This document shows, piece after piece, positions 50,170-60,764 of a stretch of 64,000 bases of DNA. Source of the stretch: Podocnemis expansa (taxonomy: Eukaryota > Chordata > Testudines > Podocnemididae); assembly GCA_007922195.1 (NCBI GenBank), contig ML681998.1:17437937-17501936 (forward strand), written 5' to 3'. The position numbers were made by a program, and so were the translations under genes. The notes beneath the pieces are model-generated. The model had not been told where the DNA came from. It ran no database searches and saw nothing but the letters and a program-made list of their open reading frames with translations. How positions within the stretch are numbered: position 1 is the first letter of the stretch; every line of letters starts with the position of its first letter.

Positions 50170-51385
50170 ACTCCACCTCACAGACCTACATGTTCAGGCA
50201 TGAGATGCAAAATCTGAACAAAAGGCAGCCTTGACAGCATTCCCCCACGTGTTAGCATTTTCTGTGGGATACCTTGCTGGCTGCTCAAACCTCCGAGCAA
50301 GTCTCTGCACCTCTGCTTCCCACCCATTCATAGGGCTCCGTCTCTCCCACAAATATTCTGCAGAAGGGAATATGCAGTTATAACGGTCAGAACATTTTCT
50401 GCTTCCACTTCCTCCCTATTCCATAAACAGCTAGGTCTGCCTTTCACATGGCCCAGTGAATACTGGACCATCATTCTGCAACTGGTCATGTCATTGTTAA
50501 AGAGTTTCTTCTTTCTGCCTAAGCAAAGTGTGTAGGGTTTCATTAGCCAGGGCATGAGAGGATAAGTAGGGTGTCCCAGAATAAGTAGACAAACCTCCAC
50601 AACACTAATGTTCACAGTAATCTTTAGGGAAAACAGTTATTTCTCCATTAATCTAAATAGAAATGAGTTTCAAAAGATCCTCGCTTTGAGGACCCTTGCA
50701 GACCATCCCTTTATATCTGTAAGCCTTCCAGGGTGGTCAACCAGTTCTTGGAGCACCATGGCAAAATACCCATTTCTGCTGATAAAATTCTGTGCTTTTT
50801 TAGCGAAGCAGGGATGAAGAGGGTAAGGGTGCCATGATAGACATGTGCCATCAGTAGCCCCAATATAGTTTGATAACCCACTGTGTGCAAAGTCATCAAT
50901 CTTCTAAGTGTTTACCAGTTTTATAAACTGGTTTGACAGGACCTTACCAACAGCTTAACCAACGTGCCTGAAAGTGGTCCAAAATGATGATCACTCCATG
51001 CCAAATTGGTTTTAGCTACAGACTTGGCAACACTCTGTGGTAGCCAGTTTCCAGATAGCAATGGCAACACATTTTCCCATTGGTATGGGGCACCACCTGT
51101 TGGGACGCTGTTACTAAAACTTCTGAGTCAGGGCTACCTCTTTTGGGATGTGTTCAGAGCTTTCTATCCTGAAGTTCTTTCACCACTGCTGGTTGTCCCA
51201 GGTCTGCAAAAGGATCTTCTTGTAACACCCCAAGCTGGTTCCTTGGGCCTAAAAGTGATGCTGAATGTGGTGATCCAGGAGCCAGTCCTCTTGCTCAAAC
51301 AGTTCAGCTTTGTCCTGTTCTTTTTTCTTGTCCTGCTGCCACTCTGCCATGGTGTGCCATGTTGCTAGAGAAGCTGCACTGCTGC
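50170..51385 (-). pseudogene. PIF/Harbinger transposase (HARBI1-like) pseudogene
   Basis: Reading the minus strand from about 51360 I see an N-terminal acidic stretch (MAEWQQDKKKEQDKAELFEQ), then an IAIWKLATTE block. The first catalytic-Asp block NYIGATDGTC lies near 50850, followed by LVDHPGRLTDIKGWSARVLK. HPTYPLMPWLMKPYTL, the block RMMVQYSLGHVKGRPSCLW, LTVITAYSLLQNIC and a C-terminal WEAEVQRLARRFEQPA complete the order. The second Asp position (usually VHDAR) reads VLKAR, and the third acidic residue (usually VECAFGRLKGR) is Gln. With the many stops, the enzyme is certainly dead. Confidence 0.85.
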
Positions 51386-51785
51386 TATCGAATCTTCTCT
51401 AGTGCCGGCATCATCTGCTTGGTGGCATGATGGGAGAAATACAGAGCCGGATTTTCTCAGCTTTGACCACTGTCAGTGGGCTGGGCTGCTATAGTCACAT
51501 AGCGTTTTCCAACTGGTCAAATCAGACCATGTTATCTGGCTACCCATTCAGTTTTACTATCTCATGTTTAAAAGCACCTCTCTGCCCCAGTCATAGGAAT
51601 AATATAATTAGAAACATATTCAAACAAATTGTGCAAGCCTTTAACTTGTATTACAAACTAGTGAAATTCCTTTGTCTGTCAATGGTTGGCATGACATTTC
51701 CTTGAAAACATCACAAGATTTGTATAGATCTGTCTTTCCCCCACCAAATCCCCTGTGATTAGTGTGGCACTGAAGTCTTTCAGAC

Positions 51786-52086
51786 CAATGGTACTCAACC
51801 AGGAGTACATGTACCTCTGGGGGTATGCAAAGATCTCAGGTGGCACATCAACTCATCTACATTTGCCTACATAAAAAGCACTAAAGAAGTCAGCAGAAAC
51901 TAAAATTTCATACAGACAAGCTGAGAACATAAGCAAGCTTTCAGTAACAGCATGCTATGATATGTTAGTGGTTTTTTGTCTAATATTGTAAGAAAGCATT
52001 TTTTAAGTGAGGTCAAATGTGGGGTACACAAGACAAATCAGACTACTGAATGGGGTAAAGTAGTTTGGAAAGGTCGAGAACCACTG
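51786..52086. mobile_element. hAT-type element, 301 bp
   Basis: The ends CAATGGTACTCAACC and GGTCGAGAACCACTG are inverted repeats, with a perfect duplication TTTCAGAC at 51778-51785 and 52087-52094. The interior is A/T-rich and unlike that of the other hAT families here. Confidence 0.92.
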
Positions 52087-52746
52087 TTTCAGACCCTTAT
52101 AGCAGCAAGGCTGGGCAATTATAAATAGGGTTTATTGTTTAGCTTTAAAGTGGAACTGTATCCTCCCCTCAGTTCACAGATTATTGAACCAGGAGAATGG
52201 TGCTTACTCTCCTGAAAATGAGGTGCTGGCATTTCCACAGTGGTGGGGGGGAGGGTGGGTGAGTGATCCCTACAGAAACAGGATCTGATTTTCAAATATT
52301 TAGTGTGATATCTAGATCCCCTATTTACGTGCTCATGTTGGTCCTTTGGTGCATAAAACTAACATTCCCATCAAGAAGGGCTGATCAGGATCCTATTGGG
52401 CTACCCATGTTGAAAATCTGGTTCCTTTCAGTTAGGATCCATCAGAAGGAAAGGACAGAATGTAAAAGTTAGTTATTGTTCTAGCTAAGAACTGAACATG
52501 GCCAGAAGTAATAATGCTTTGTACTACTCAGATACATTCCACCTGATCTCAAAGCACTGATGAATTTACCCTTACAGTGACTTAGTCAGATAGATAAGTA
52601 AAGGTGTAATTCTGCAGCTACGGAAGGGGAAATTGAAACATAAAGGCCAGATCCTCAAAAGGTATTTAGGTGCCTAATTCCCATTAGCTGTTCATTGAGG
52701 ATCTGGCTCAAATACATTACGGGACTTAAGCAACATAACACATTAT
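52087..52746. other. Intergenic sequence, nothing recognised
   Basis: No gene or further element is recognisable between the hAT element and the next MITE. Confidence 0.45.
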
Positions 52747-53200
52747 GGCTATGTTTACACGGCTCTTTTATTTTGAAATAACACTCATTTCGAAATAAAA
52801 GAAATTAGGTCTACATGACGTTTTCTTATTTCGAAAGGACGGATCCCATCCTTTCAAAATAAGAATTGTCATTTCGAAAAAGTAAAACCTGGCCCTTCCT
52901 CAAAACTGCCGTTATTTTGGAAGGGATATTTCAAAATAACACTGTTTAGACCTGTTCTTTCGAAACAACACCATGTAGACCTGTTGTTTCGAAAGAACTG
53001 TTTCAAAACAATAGGTCCAAACGGCTTTATTTCAAAATAACAATTTCGAAATAACAGCCGTTTGTATTACAGGCTTTCCCTTAATTCAAATTAACATTTT
53101 GTTAATTCAAATTAACTTATTTCAAAATAAGGATTTTATTTCGAAATAACTCATTTCGAAATCCTTATTTCGAAATAACAATGCATGTGTAGACATAGCC
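52747..53200. mobile_element. Harbinger-like MITE, TTCGAA family, 454 bp
   Basis: The left end GGCTATGTTTACACGGC pairs with the right end ATGTGTAGACATAGCC. Flanks TAT and TAA match at 2 of 3 positions. It is the longest palindrome array in the window, with TTATTTCGAAATAA-type units most regular near its right end (53130-53180). Confidence 0.83.
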
Positions 53201-53309
53201 TAAGACTTGTAGCAGAGAGAGGTATGGAAGCCACATTACAACACCCACTCAGCTACAGAGTCATCCTGCTTCCCTGAAGACTCCTATGTCTGTTACTGCT
53301 ATACGTACC

Positions 53310-53545
53310 AAAGGGGCAGCAGTGATAGTCTAGTTCAGTAAAACAAACAAGGAGTTCTGTGGCACTTAAAGACTAACAAATTTATTTATTGCATGAGCTT
53401 TCATGCGGGAAAATCCCACTTTGTCAGACACTTTGAAGATGGGGGAGCTTACAGAATGGGAGGCACTAAATGCAGGGAAATGGAAGTCAAGAGAGCAGGT
53501 CACACTGTAACAGCAAATCAAAACAGTTGTAAGCAAGTAAGTATA
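53310..53545 (-). mobile_element. Penelope-like element 3' tail, best-preserved GAAA box
   Basis: Reading the minus strand, the CTGACAA box (plus 53421-53427) is followed by a 6-bp hairpin GTGGGA/TCCCGC, then ATGAAAGC and GCTCATGC. After an A/T stretch come GTGCCACAGAACTCCTTG and the terminal GAACTAGACTATCACTGC. The A at box position 5 is intact and TG has changed to CA in the second half. Confidence 0.85.
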
Positions 53546-54878
53546 ATACAGTACATAGTGACTGTGACACAAAATAAATACACATAACATAATGTCATTT
53601 TGTTCACTTCTCCTAGTTTAGCTGCTCATCTCATTTCTAGGAATTATGTGGTAGTATAAAACAAACACCTTTTATAAGTTGGGGGGAATTAAAACAAATT
53701 TAAAATAGATGCTAAATTTGAATGATATTGAAAAGTTGTATTGAAACTTGGAGCAGTTTCCAGTGTTATTTTTAACCAGAGACATTTAGCTCTGATGGGA
53801 AACAAAACTTTAAAAAGACAATTATAATTAGGTCACATATTGAGAAACTTATTACATTCTGCTATAGATGATCCCAGGAGAATGTAATATAAGTGATTTT
53901 TTTAAAGTTAAGATTCGGTCACAGTTCTTCAATTTTCTAGTGAATACTGTTCAAAAAATAAAATCAAGTAGGATGGAAATGTGGTTTGTATTACTAAGTA
54001 CTTAAATATTGGACAGGAAACCTGAGGACAGAAAACAAGATTTATGTTTCATTTTGTGCAGAAATACACATTATCGTAACAGCTACACTTGAGTTTGCTG
54101 ACTATGTAGGCAGACCAGATATATGGATTAACATTGGTGCAACACTTGACATCTTTAAAGCACCACTATACAAACATTAGCAATTTCTTACTCCATCTTT
54201 GTGAAGTAGCTGTTATTGATATTTCCATTTTGAGAAGGGGAAACTGACAGATAGATGTCAAGTAATTTGCTCAAGGCTGCAGAACAAGTCAATTTCAGAA
54301 ATGCAGTTAGAACTCAGAAGCTTCTAACATCTATCTTAGGGTAACTTCAGGAGTCCATACTGCCTTCCACATATGAAATATATACATTTCATAGATAGCC
54401 ATGCAGGAAACCCTTTGTCTGTCTATAGATTAGACCATCCAACTGATGGCAGATGTGGAGTATTGCGATAGTACTGATCCCAGATTTTCTCACCTGAGTT
54501 ATGACTTGATTTGTTACTGTCATACACACAGTCTCTTCTGTTTCTAACTTTAGAGCTGCTGGTTTTTGCAGGAAGTACAGATGTGGACTATAACTCCCAA
54601 TGAAATCTAGTAAAGCACAGGTGGAACTGGGGCTGTAGCACTTAGGGAGAATCTGAATCCAAACTTCCACAGAGTTTGGAGTGCATGGATCTATTTTATA
54701 GGTTTATTTTATTTCAAACTCTTCTCTATTATAAAGCAGAGTCAATTAAACTGAAGAAACCTCTATTTGCTATCAGACCAAGTCCAGGCCAGGTGCAATG
54801 GAGAAGTCATGCCCAAGCCTTCCAGCAGCACTCAGAGGAGAAGATTAGCTCAACATGGTGGCAAAAACACCATGGTTA
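53546..54878. other. Intergenic sequence, nothing recognised
   Basis: A/T-rich sequence without recognisable exons or repeats. Confidence 0.45.
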
Positions 54879-55400
54879 GGGTGCCCATATACCCCATTTT
54901 GGCTGGGATGGTCCCCTTTTTAAGTGCTATCTTGGGTGTCTCAACCATTCTGGCAAAAGTGAATATTTGTCCCATTTGCTCTTGTCAACCTGATTAGTTG
55001 CCAAGCGCAAATGGGACAAATGCCCTCTTCTGTCTAAAAAGTCAGCCGCAGAGAAATGTGCAGGTAGTGGTGGCAAGTGGCAATGCTAGCCATGTGTGGG
55101 GTGGGGGGAGTCAGGAGCTTGGGTAAAGGGCAGGCAGGGCTTAAGTGAGCAATGATGCTAGCCCCACACGAGGGAGAGGCAGTATTTGGATGAGCAGTGA
55201 CACCAGCCCTGCGTGGCAGGGGCAGGCCTCAGGCAAACAGCTCAGGCTAGCCTGGCATGGGGGGGTCACAGAGGGTGTGGGCTAGCCCTATCCAGGTCTG
55301 GGGGAGGGCTCAGGCTGACTCCACATGGGAGCAGCAGAGAGAGGGCTAGGGCTAGTCCCATGTAGTGTCCTGTTTTCCCTTTGGGAAATATGGTCACCCC
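54879..55400. mobile_element. TIR transposon, about 522 bp, GGGTGACCATAT type
   Basis: The left end GGGTGCCCATATACCCC pairs with the right end GGGAAATATGGTCACCCC. It is preceded by TA, but the right flank has no TA, so the duplication is not shown. The G-rich interior has a tandem motif (GATGCTAGCCCCACACG, GACACCAGCCCTGCGTGG and similar) repeated about every 50-60 bp from 55085 to 55360. Confidence 0.65.
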
Positions 55401-56224
55401 TTCCTGGGTGCAAATACACAGCTTTTTAGACATGGATGCTTGAACACTGATCCAGTTGTTCTGTTTCATAGTATAACAAGTGTAGATTTGCAGCAAGTTT
55501 CCATAGTTCTTTCTGCAAGAGGTACACAAGATACTGCAAGAGGTACACAAGATAGGTCAGTGACAAAAAGAAAATGAGGTTTCCTATCTGTTGGCCACAA
55601 TACCTGTGTTTCCTATTTGAAAAAACAGGTAGGACAAGACAACAGTCATGAGGTGAACAAATAGCCTGTGTTTGGAATATAAGAAAGCTTGCTCAAGATT
55701 AAGTGGTCTGAATCAATCTACTCCACTTATATTGTACAGTAAAAGGTGGATCTGTGTTACCATGGAAGTTACCAGTGCTCTTTCTTGTTATCAAAAAGAA
55801 AAAAAAAAGGGTGCCGGTGTTCAGCCAGGGATCTGGGGCTGCCAGTGGCAGCAGCAGGAGCCAGAGCTGCCTCGCTGTGAAAAAAAGGTGCTGGTACTCA
55901 GTACCCCTGAGTACCATCACAAAAAATAACCTGGAAGTTGAATCCATGTTATAGCTGACCATGCCAGGGGCTGGCATCCTTTTTATATTTGGGTACCTTA
56001 TATGACACAGAAGTGCTGCCACAAATTCTTTCTGTCAGATTTAGAAGGATTTTTGGGTGCTGGATTATTCATAACTCACTGTAAATGACTACCAGATAGT
56101 GAAATTGTCTGTCACTTTCACACCAGTAAGTGTATATACCCATGGCAATAGGTTTCTAGAATAAACCATATAGACTTAATTCCTAATGTAAATTACATTA
56201 TTTACCTATGTAATTCATGTTATT
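55401..56224. other. Intergenic sequence, nothing recognised
   Basis: It contains a perfect short tandem duplication of an 18-bp block (TGCAAGAGGTACACAAGA at 55514-55531 and 55533-55550) and an A-rich run at 55797-55808. No gene is visible. Confidence 0.5.
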
Positions 56225-57295
56225 TTAGGTCCCAACGTCAGAGAGACCACTGTGATTATCTAATCTTTGACCTCATGTATAACACAGGTCATAGAAATTA
56301 TTAATATAATTCCTTTTTGAATTAGACCATCATTTTGAAAATATCCAATCTTGACTTAAAAACTGCCAATGATAGAGACTCCCATGGTAAATTTTCCCAG
56401 TAGTTAACTGCCTACCTTTGTTTTTTAAAATTTATGCTAGTCTGAGTTTGTCTAGCTTCAGTTTCCAGTCATTAGATCATGTTACAGCTTCCTCTACTCG
56501 ATTAAAGAGCCAATTATCAAATTTTTGTTCTTTCCACAGGTATATCTATTTTTTTTTTTTTTTTAGTTCAGACTTGCTAGTCCAAACTAAAGAAGTCTGA
56601 GGTTAGTCCAAACTAACCTTGGGCTATTTTGGACTAACTGTGGCTTTTTAGTTTGAACTAGCGGCTTAGTTTAACTTTTTTAGTTCGAAGTAAGCCTTAG
56701 TCTGTGTCTACATTGTGCCTAGTTCACACTAAAGTTCAAACTAAGCATTTAATCCAGACTAACCAAGTGAATTTATTAGTTCAGACTAAGTTTTGCCTAC
56801 TTCAAACTAGGAAATTTCTTAGTTCGAACTGGGGAAAGCCTTGTCTAGACACAGGCTAATTTAGCCCAGACTAAGCTTACTTAGTTCAGACTAATTGGCT
56901 AGTGTAACCATAGCCACAGATTGTGATTAAGTCAACCCATAACCTTCTCTTTGTTCAACTAAATAGACTGAGCTACTTGAGACTTTCACTACAAAAAACA
57001 AGTTGTCTAATCCTTTAATTTTTCTCATGGCTCTTCTCTGAACCTTCCCCAATTTATAAAAACCTTTGTTGAATTGTTATCACCAGAAATGGATCCAGCA
57101 TTCTAGGACTGATTGCACCCATGAAAAGTACAGAGGTAAAATAACCTTTCTACTCCTAGTCAAGATTCCTTGGTTGTGTATCCAAGAATCCTGATAGCCT
57201 TTTTGGCCACAGTATTGTACTGGGAACACATGTTCAGCTAATTATCTGCCACAACTCCCCAAATCAGTTTGTATCCTGGAGCAAATATTTAGGGA
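56225..57295. repeat. Old LINE-derived repeat, interrupted by a MITE
   Basis: It starts with the block also seen at 24706 (TGTGATTATCTAATCTTTGA, ATAACACAGGTCATAGAA). It continues through TGACTTAAAAACTGCCAATG to the MITE at 56539, and resumes with TGGCTCTTCTCTGAACC and AATCCTGATAGCCTTTTTGG to about 57295. The block order is a familiar reptile and bird LINE/CR1-like repeat, but I cannot give its exact subfamily. Confidence 0.6.
56539..56915. mobile_element. Harbinger-like MITE, AGTTCAAACTA family, 377 bp
   Basis: The left end GGTATATCTATT and right end GGCTAGTGTAACCATAGCC are worn inverted repeats with duplication ACA at 56536-56538 and 56916-56918. The interior has alternating TTAGTTCAGACTA, TAGTTCGAACTG and TAGTCCAAACTAA units. 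Confidence 0.82.
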
Positions 57296-57942
57296 GTGTC
57301 CAGACTAGACGTTGGAAGCCTGCCAACTACCTCAAGTTAACCAGCAATTTGTTACTGTAAAAAGCTCTACTGCAAGCCAGCCAATGAAGTATAATCAGAG
57401 GCAGGTGGGACTGGTAGGCATCTATGTTGTGTATTTGCTATTGCTGCACTTGTGACCCAGCTCACCTGCTGCCACCCAGCTCACCTGTTGCCATAGCAAT
57501 AGTGTTAAACCATCAGAATGCTAGATCAACCAGTTTGAACTGGTTCTTAGAGTTTCCTATAAAGTCATTCAAAAAGCACGAATTCCTCTGTATCTTTCTG
57601 ACATCTTCCCAGATATAAACTATTCCAAAGATTAACATAACAAAGTGGTGATTAGGATGGGGTTCCACTTGGGCGCCCCAGCAACAAAAAACAAGTGGAA
57701 GTCAATGTAATAAACAAAACCTTCTTCTAAAAATTGTTTAGAGGAGGGGACTGGGCTGTTTACACTAATGATTCAAACAAACTGAAACAGGCTCTGCTTT
57801 GTTCTGTTCTTTGTTCTGTTTGGTGTGAAACGGGCATAAAAAAAGAGAGAGAAAGACACAGAGAAAGGCAAAGGAAAACAAGAAGGAAGAAGCAATGACT
57901 ATATTTATAGGGGCCTGAGGACCTTTGAATGACACTCTAGAG
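57296..57942. other. Intergenic sequence left of the large hAT
   Basis: No exon is visible. It includes the 57454-57490 duplication of the block CAGCTCACCTG(C/T)TGCCA and a purine-rich run at 57840-57895. Positions 57935-57942 are the left target duplication CTCTAGAG. The sequence left of it may be the 5' part of the Gypsy element, but I cannot recognise coding there. Confidence 0.4.
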
Positions 57943-60446
57943 CAGGGGTGGCCAAACTTACAGAACTCAAGAGCCGCACAAGTCGATTATTAAACCTTCG
58001 AGAGCCGCACTGAGGCGTATAACCACATATTTTTACCTACTCCAAAATTACTAAGCTTAAAATACATTGCACACTTTAATTTTGTCGTAAAAATAGGGCA
58101 AATATTGATCCTAATAATGTCAGATACTAATAATTATTTAAGGTTACCATGAAACTAGGCCTATACAGTAAAAACTTAGCTGTCGCTAGATGTAGAACAC
58201 TACAGGCTTGTGGCAAGTTTTTTTTAAAATCTGGGCAGTAACTTGTCAATGCAGTAGGAAAAAGCTCTCTCAGATGCTGATCTCTAAGTATTGCACAATG
58301 TTTTGAATTTCATTGTGGAATATAATGCTTCACAGCAGTAAGTTGTGCCAAACATTGAAAGTAATCTATGTTCAGTTTTAAACTTTTCTCCTTTGTATTT
58401 TCATTTCTTAGTATTCCACATCATGTTTAGGACTTGTAAAACATGATTTTATTTTAACAACAAGTACACTGCAATAGGGCCTATGAGAACATCTAAACAT
58501 GCTATGGTTTCTCTGACCATGTCATGCTTCCCTCCCCCACCCCTGCTGCCACTTCCCTGCCATCTCTTACCACACCGCTGCTTCTCTGCTTTCCCCAACC
58601 ATGCCGCACTTCTACCCCCCACCCCACCCCAGCCCTGACCATGCTCCTGCTTCCCTGCCAACATTTCCACCAATAAACTTTTTCACTAGAATACTCATGT
58701 ACAGTGAAAACAAAAGGTCTGAGGACTCAATCAGAAACAATTACTTTTAAAATGAAAGTAATAGTAAGGGAAAACACTGCTCTCATCTTAATCCTGTGAA
58801 GAGATGCACACAGGGTCACCTTTTCAACTGTTCAGAATCACAACAGATCAATGAGAATTTATGGGGACAGAAAGTGCAAGATCAGAGCCTGTTGCAGTAA
58901 GTGGTTTGGAGTCCATGCACAGAAGATATTATGGAAAATATCCTGTTGAGTTTATTCAGTTTGTGGTCAGACCTGTATAAATTCTAAATATAATTATTTG
59001 GTTTTTATAATACCAAGTAAAATCTTTATTGGTAAGAGATTTTTTTCAGAAAGTTTACAATACAGTTTTCCATCCTCAGCCCTTCACAACAATTACTCTC
59101 TTGCCTAATGGGCTCAGATACCCATAGAGTCATTCATGAAGACTGCACTGAAATATAAATAGATTTTGACTATACAACAAAAAAAGAATGAATACATATT
59201 GAATGCTATTTAATAAGTAGAAGTATAGTGCTGCTATTGAACTTTGCAGTGAATGTAAATTATCTTGGTAATTGACTTAGTTATATTAATTAAAATTTTC
59301 ATATAAAATAAATGTGCTAGCAGTTCCTTCTGCAAACAGATGACATACTGATGTCTCAGGCACACTTGTTCAATGGACTTAAGGAATTTTTTTTTCCTAA
59401 AGCCAGTTTTCTGTAGTGGTGGTCTATCCTAAGTCTAAATCATTTTGCATGCTGAAAATGAACCATGATCCATAATAAGCACTTGTAACATTCTTTAAAT
59501 AGAGGGTTTTTTTAAATAACTCTTTGACAGTAGTCAGTTGTTTTGGATGTAACACGTGTCAATTTTCAGTCATTTCTGATGATTCTTATTTAATTCTCAA
59601 AATAGAAATACAAGATAAATAATTTTGCATTATATTACAATATCTGGAAATACCAGGTGATTTTTTAAAAAGAGAAAAGCAATTTAAGTTTAAATTGCTA
59701 GATTATCATCACTTATCTGTAGTTCATTGTAGGCTTGCTTTTGATCAATTTATGTTGCCAGTTTTAAAAATATTTACCCAGAAAACAGTATCAAAAAAGG
59801 AAAGTATTTAAAAAATTACACACCCAGGTCAGACTTTTTCTTGCTGGTGCTACTTTCATTTTGCCTCTGTGTGCATCCAGTTTGCCCAATGAATGAAGCC
59901 TGTGATGTTGTGATTAAAGACTGTATCATAATGCATACAGACAAGGAGGGTAGAATTAATATTGTGTGGGTAAACTGTAGAATCTGACATGTCTTTGCAC
60001 CTGATGACATTGCTTTTTCTTGCTGGCTCGGACAATGCTGCCCCTCCCCTCCCAGCTCTCACCACGCTGCTTTTTCCTGCCGGCTCTCACAATGCTGCCC
60101 CTCCTCTCCTATCTCCTCCCAGCTCTTACCAGGCTGCTTTTTCTCCGCAAGCTCTCAGACTGCTGCTCCTCCCCTCCCAGCTCTTACCACATTGCTTTTC
60201 CCTGCTGGCTCTCAAAATGCCGCCCCTCCCCGGGCTCTGACCATGCTGCTTTTTTCTGCTGGCTCTCACCATGCTGCTTCTCCCCTGCCGGCTCTCACCA
60301 TACCGCCGCCTCTCAGCTGTCCCTGACCATTGCAAATTTCTAGCCCCTAGCTCCTGCCCTGCAGCCCTTCCCTGCCTCTCCTGGGAGCTGCATTTTTTCT
60401 TTAAAGAGCCGCTTGTGGTTCGTGCGCCGCAGTTTGGCCACGTCTG
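57943..60446. mobile_element. Large non-autonomous hAT element, 2504 bp
   Basis: The left end CAGGGGTGGCCAAACTTAC pairs with the right end GCAGTTTGGCCACGTCTG, with a perfect duplication CTCTAGAG at 57935-57942 and 60447-60454. No transposase coding is recognisable, so it is either a long non-autonomous member or a wholly decayed autonomous one. The interior is A/T-rich with two C/T-rich repeat blocks (about 58520-58670 and 60015-60330). The 187-bp element at 1084 shares both ends. It inserted into the Gypsy gag region. Confidence 0.92.
60015..60330. repeat. C/T-rich minisatellite inside the large hAT
   Basis: An imperfect unit of about 40 bp, GCTCTCACCATGCTGC plus CTCCCCTCC or TTTTTCCTGC spacers, repeats seven or eight times. 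A less regular version occurs at 58520-58670 near the other end. The open frames on both strands across it are repeat artefacts. Confidence 0.75.
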
Positions 60447-60454
60447 CTCTAGAG

Positions 60455-60764
60455 TAATGGCATGTGGTTTCAGATTTTTATCATTGTATATGATATTACA
60501 GAAGCAAAAAGAAGGTGCTGATCTTCCTCAGTATTGAGGGAGTTGAAACCTATGCCTTACTGTGCAGTTCAGTATAACCTGACAAGCCAGAGACAAAATC
60601 TTACAGTGACCCTAGTAAAACTCCTGGAGGCACATTTTTCTCAGAAACCATTGGTCATTACAAAGAGATGTAGGTTCCACCAAAGGAATCAAGACAAAAG
60701 TGAAAAAGTTGTGCAATTTGTAGTAGCTCTGAAAAAGCATGCCGATGTAACCCATATGCCTTAA
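60455..60764 (+). pseudogene. Ty3/Gypsy gag, first part
   Basis: Gag is the capsid-type protein of the retrotransposon. Conserved stretches appear in order across frameshifts: a KKVLIFLS block, VETYALL, LVKLLEAHFSQKPLVITKR and RFHQRNQDKSEKVVQFVVAL. These fit the gag of vertebrate Gypsy elements of the K02A2.6-like type. The N-terminal part is missing or unrecognisable left of the hAT insertion. The gene breaks at about 60764 and resumes at 61945. Confidence 0.75.

Noticed and set aside
60015..60330. CRISPR-like regular repeats
   Set aside because: Units are degenerate, lack unique spacers and sit inside a hAT transposon of an animal genome.
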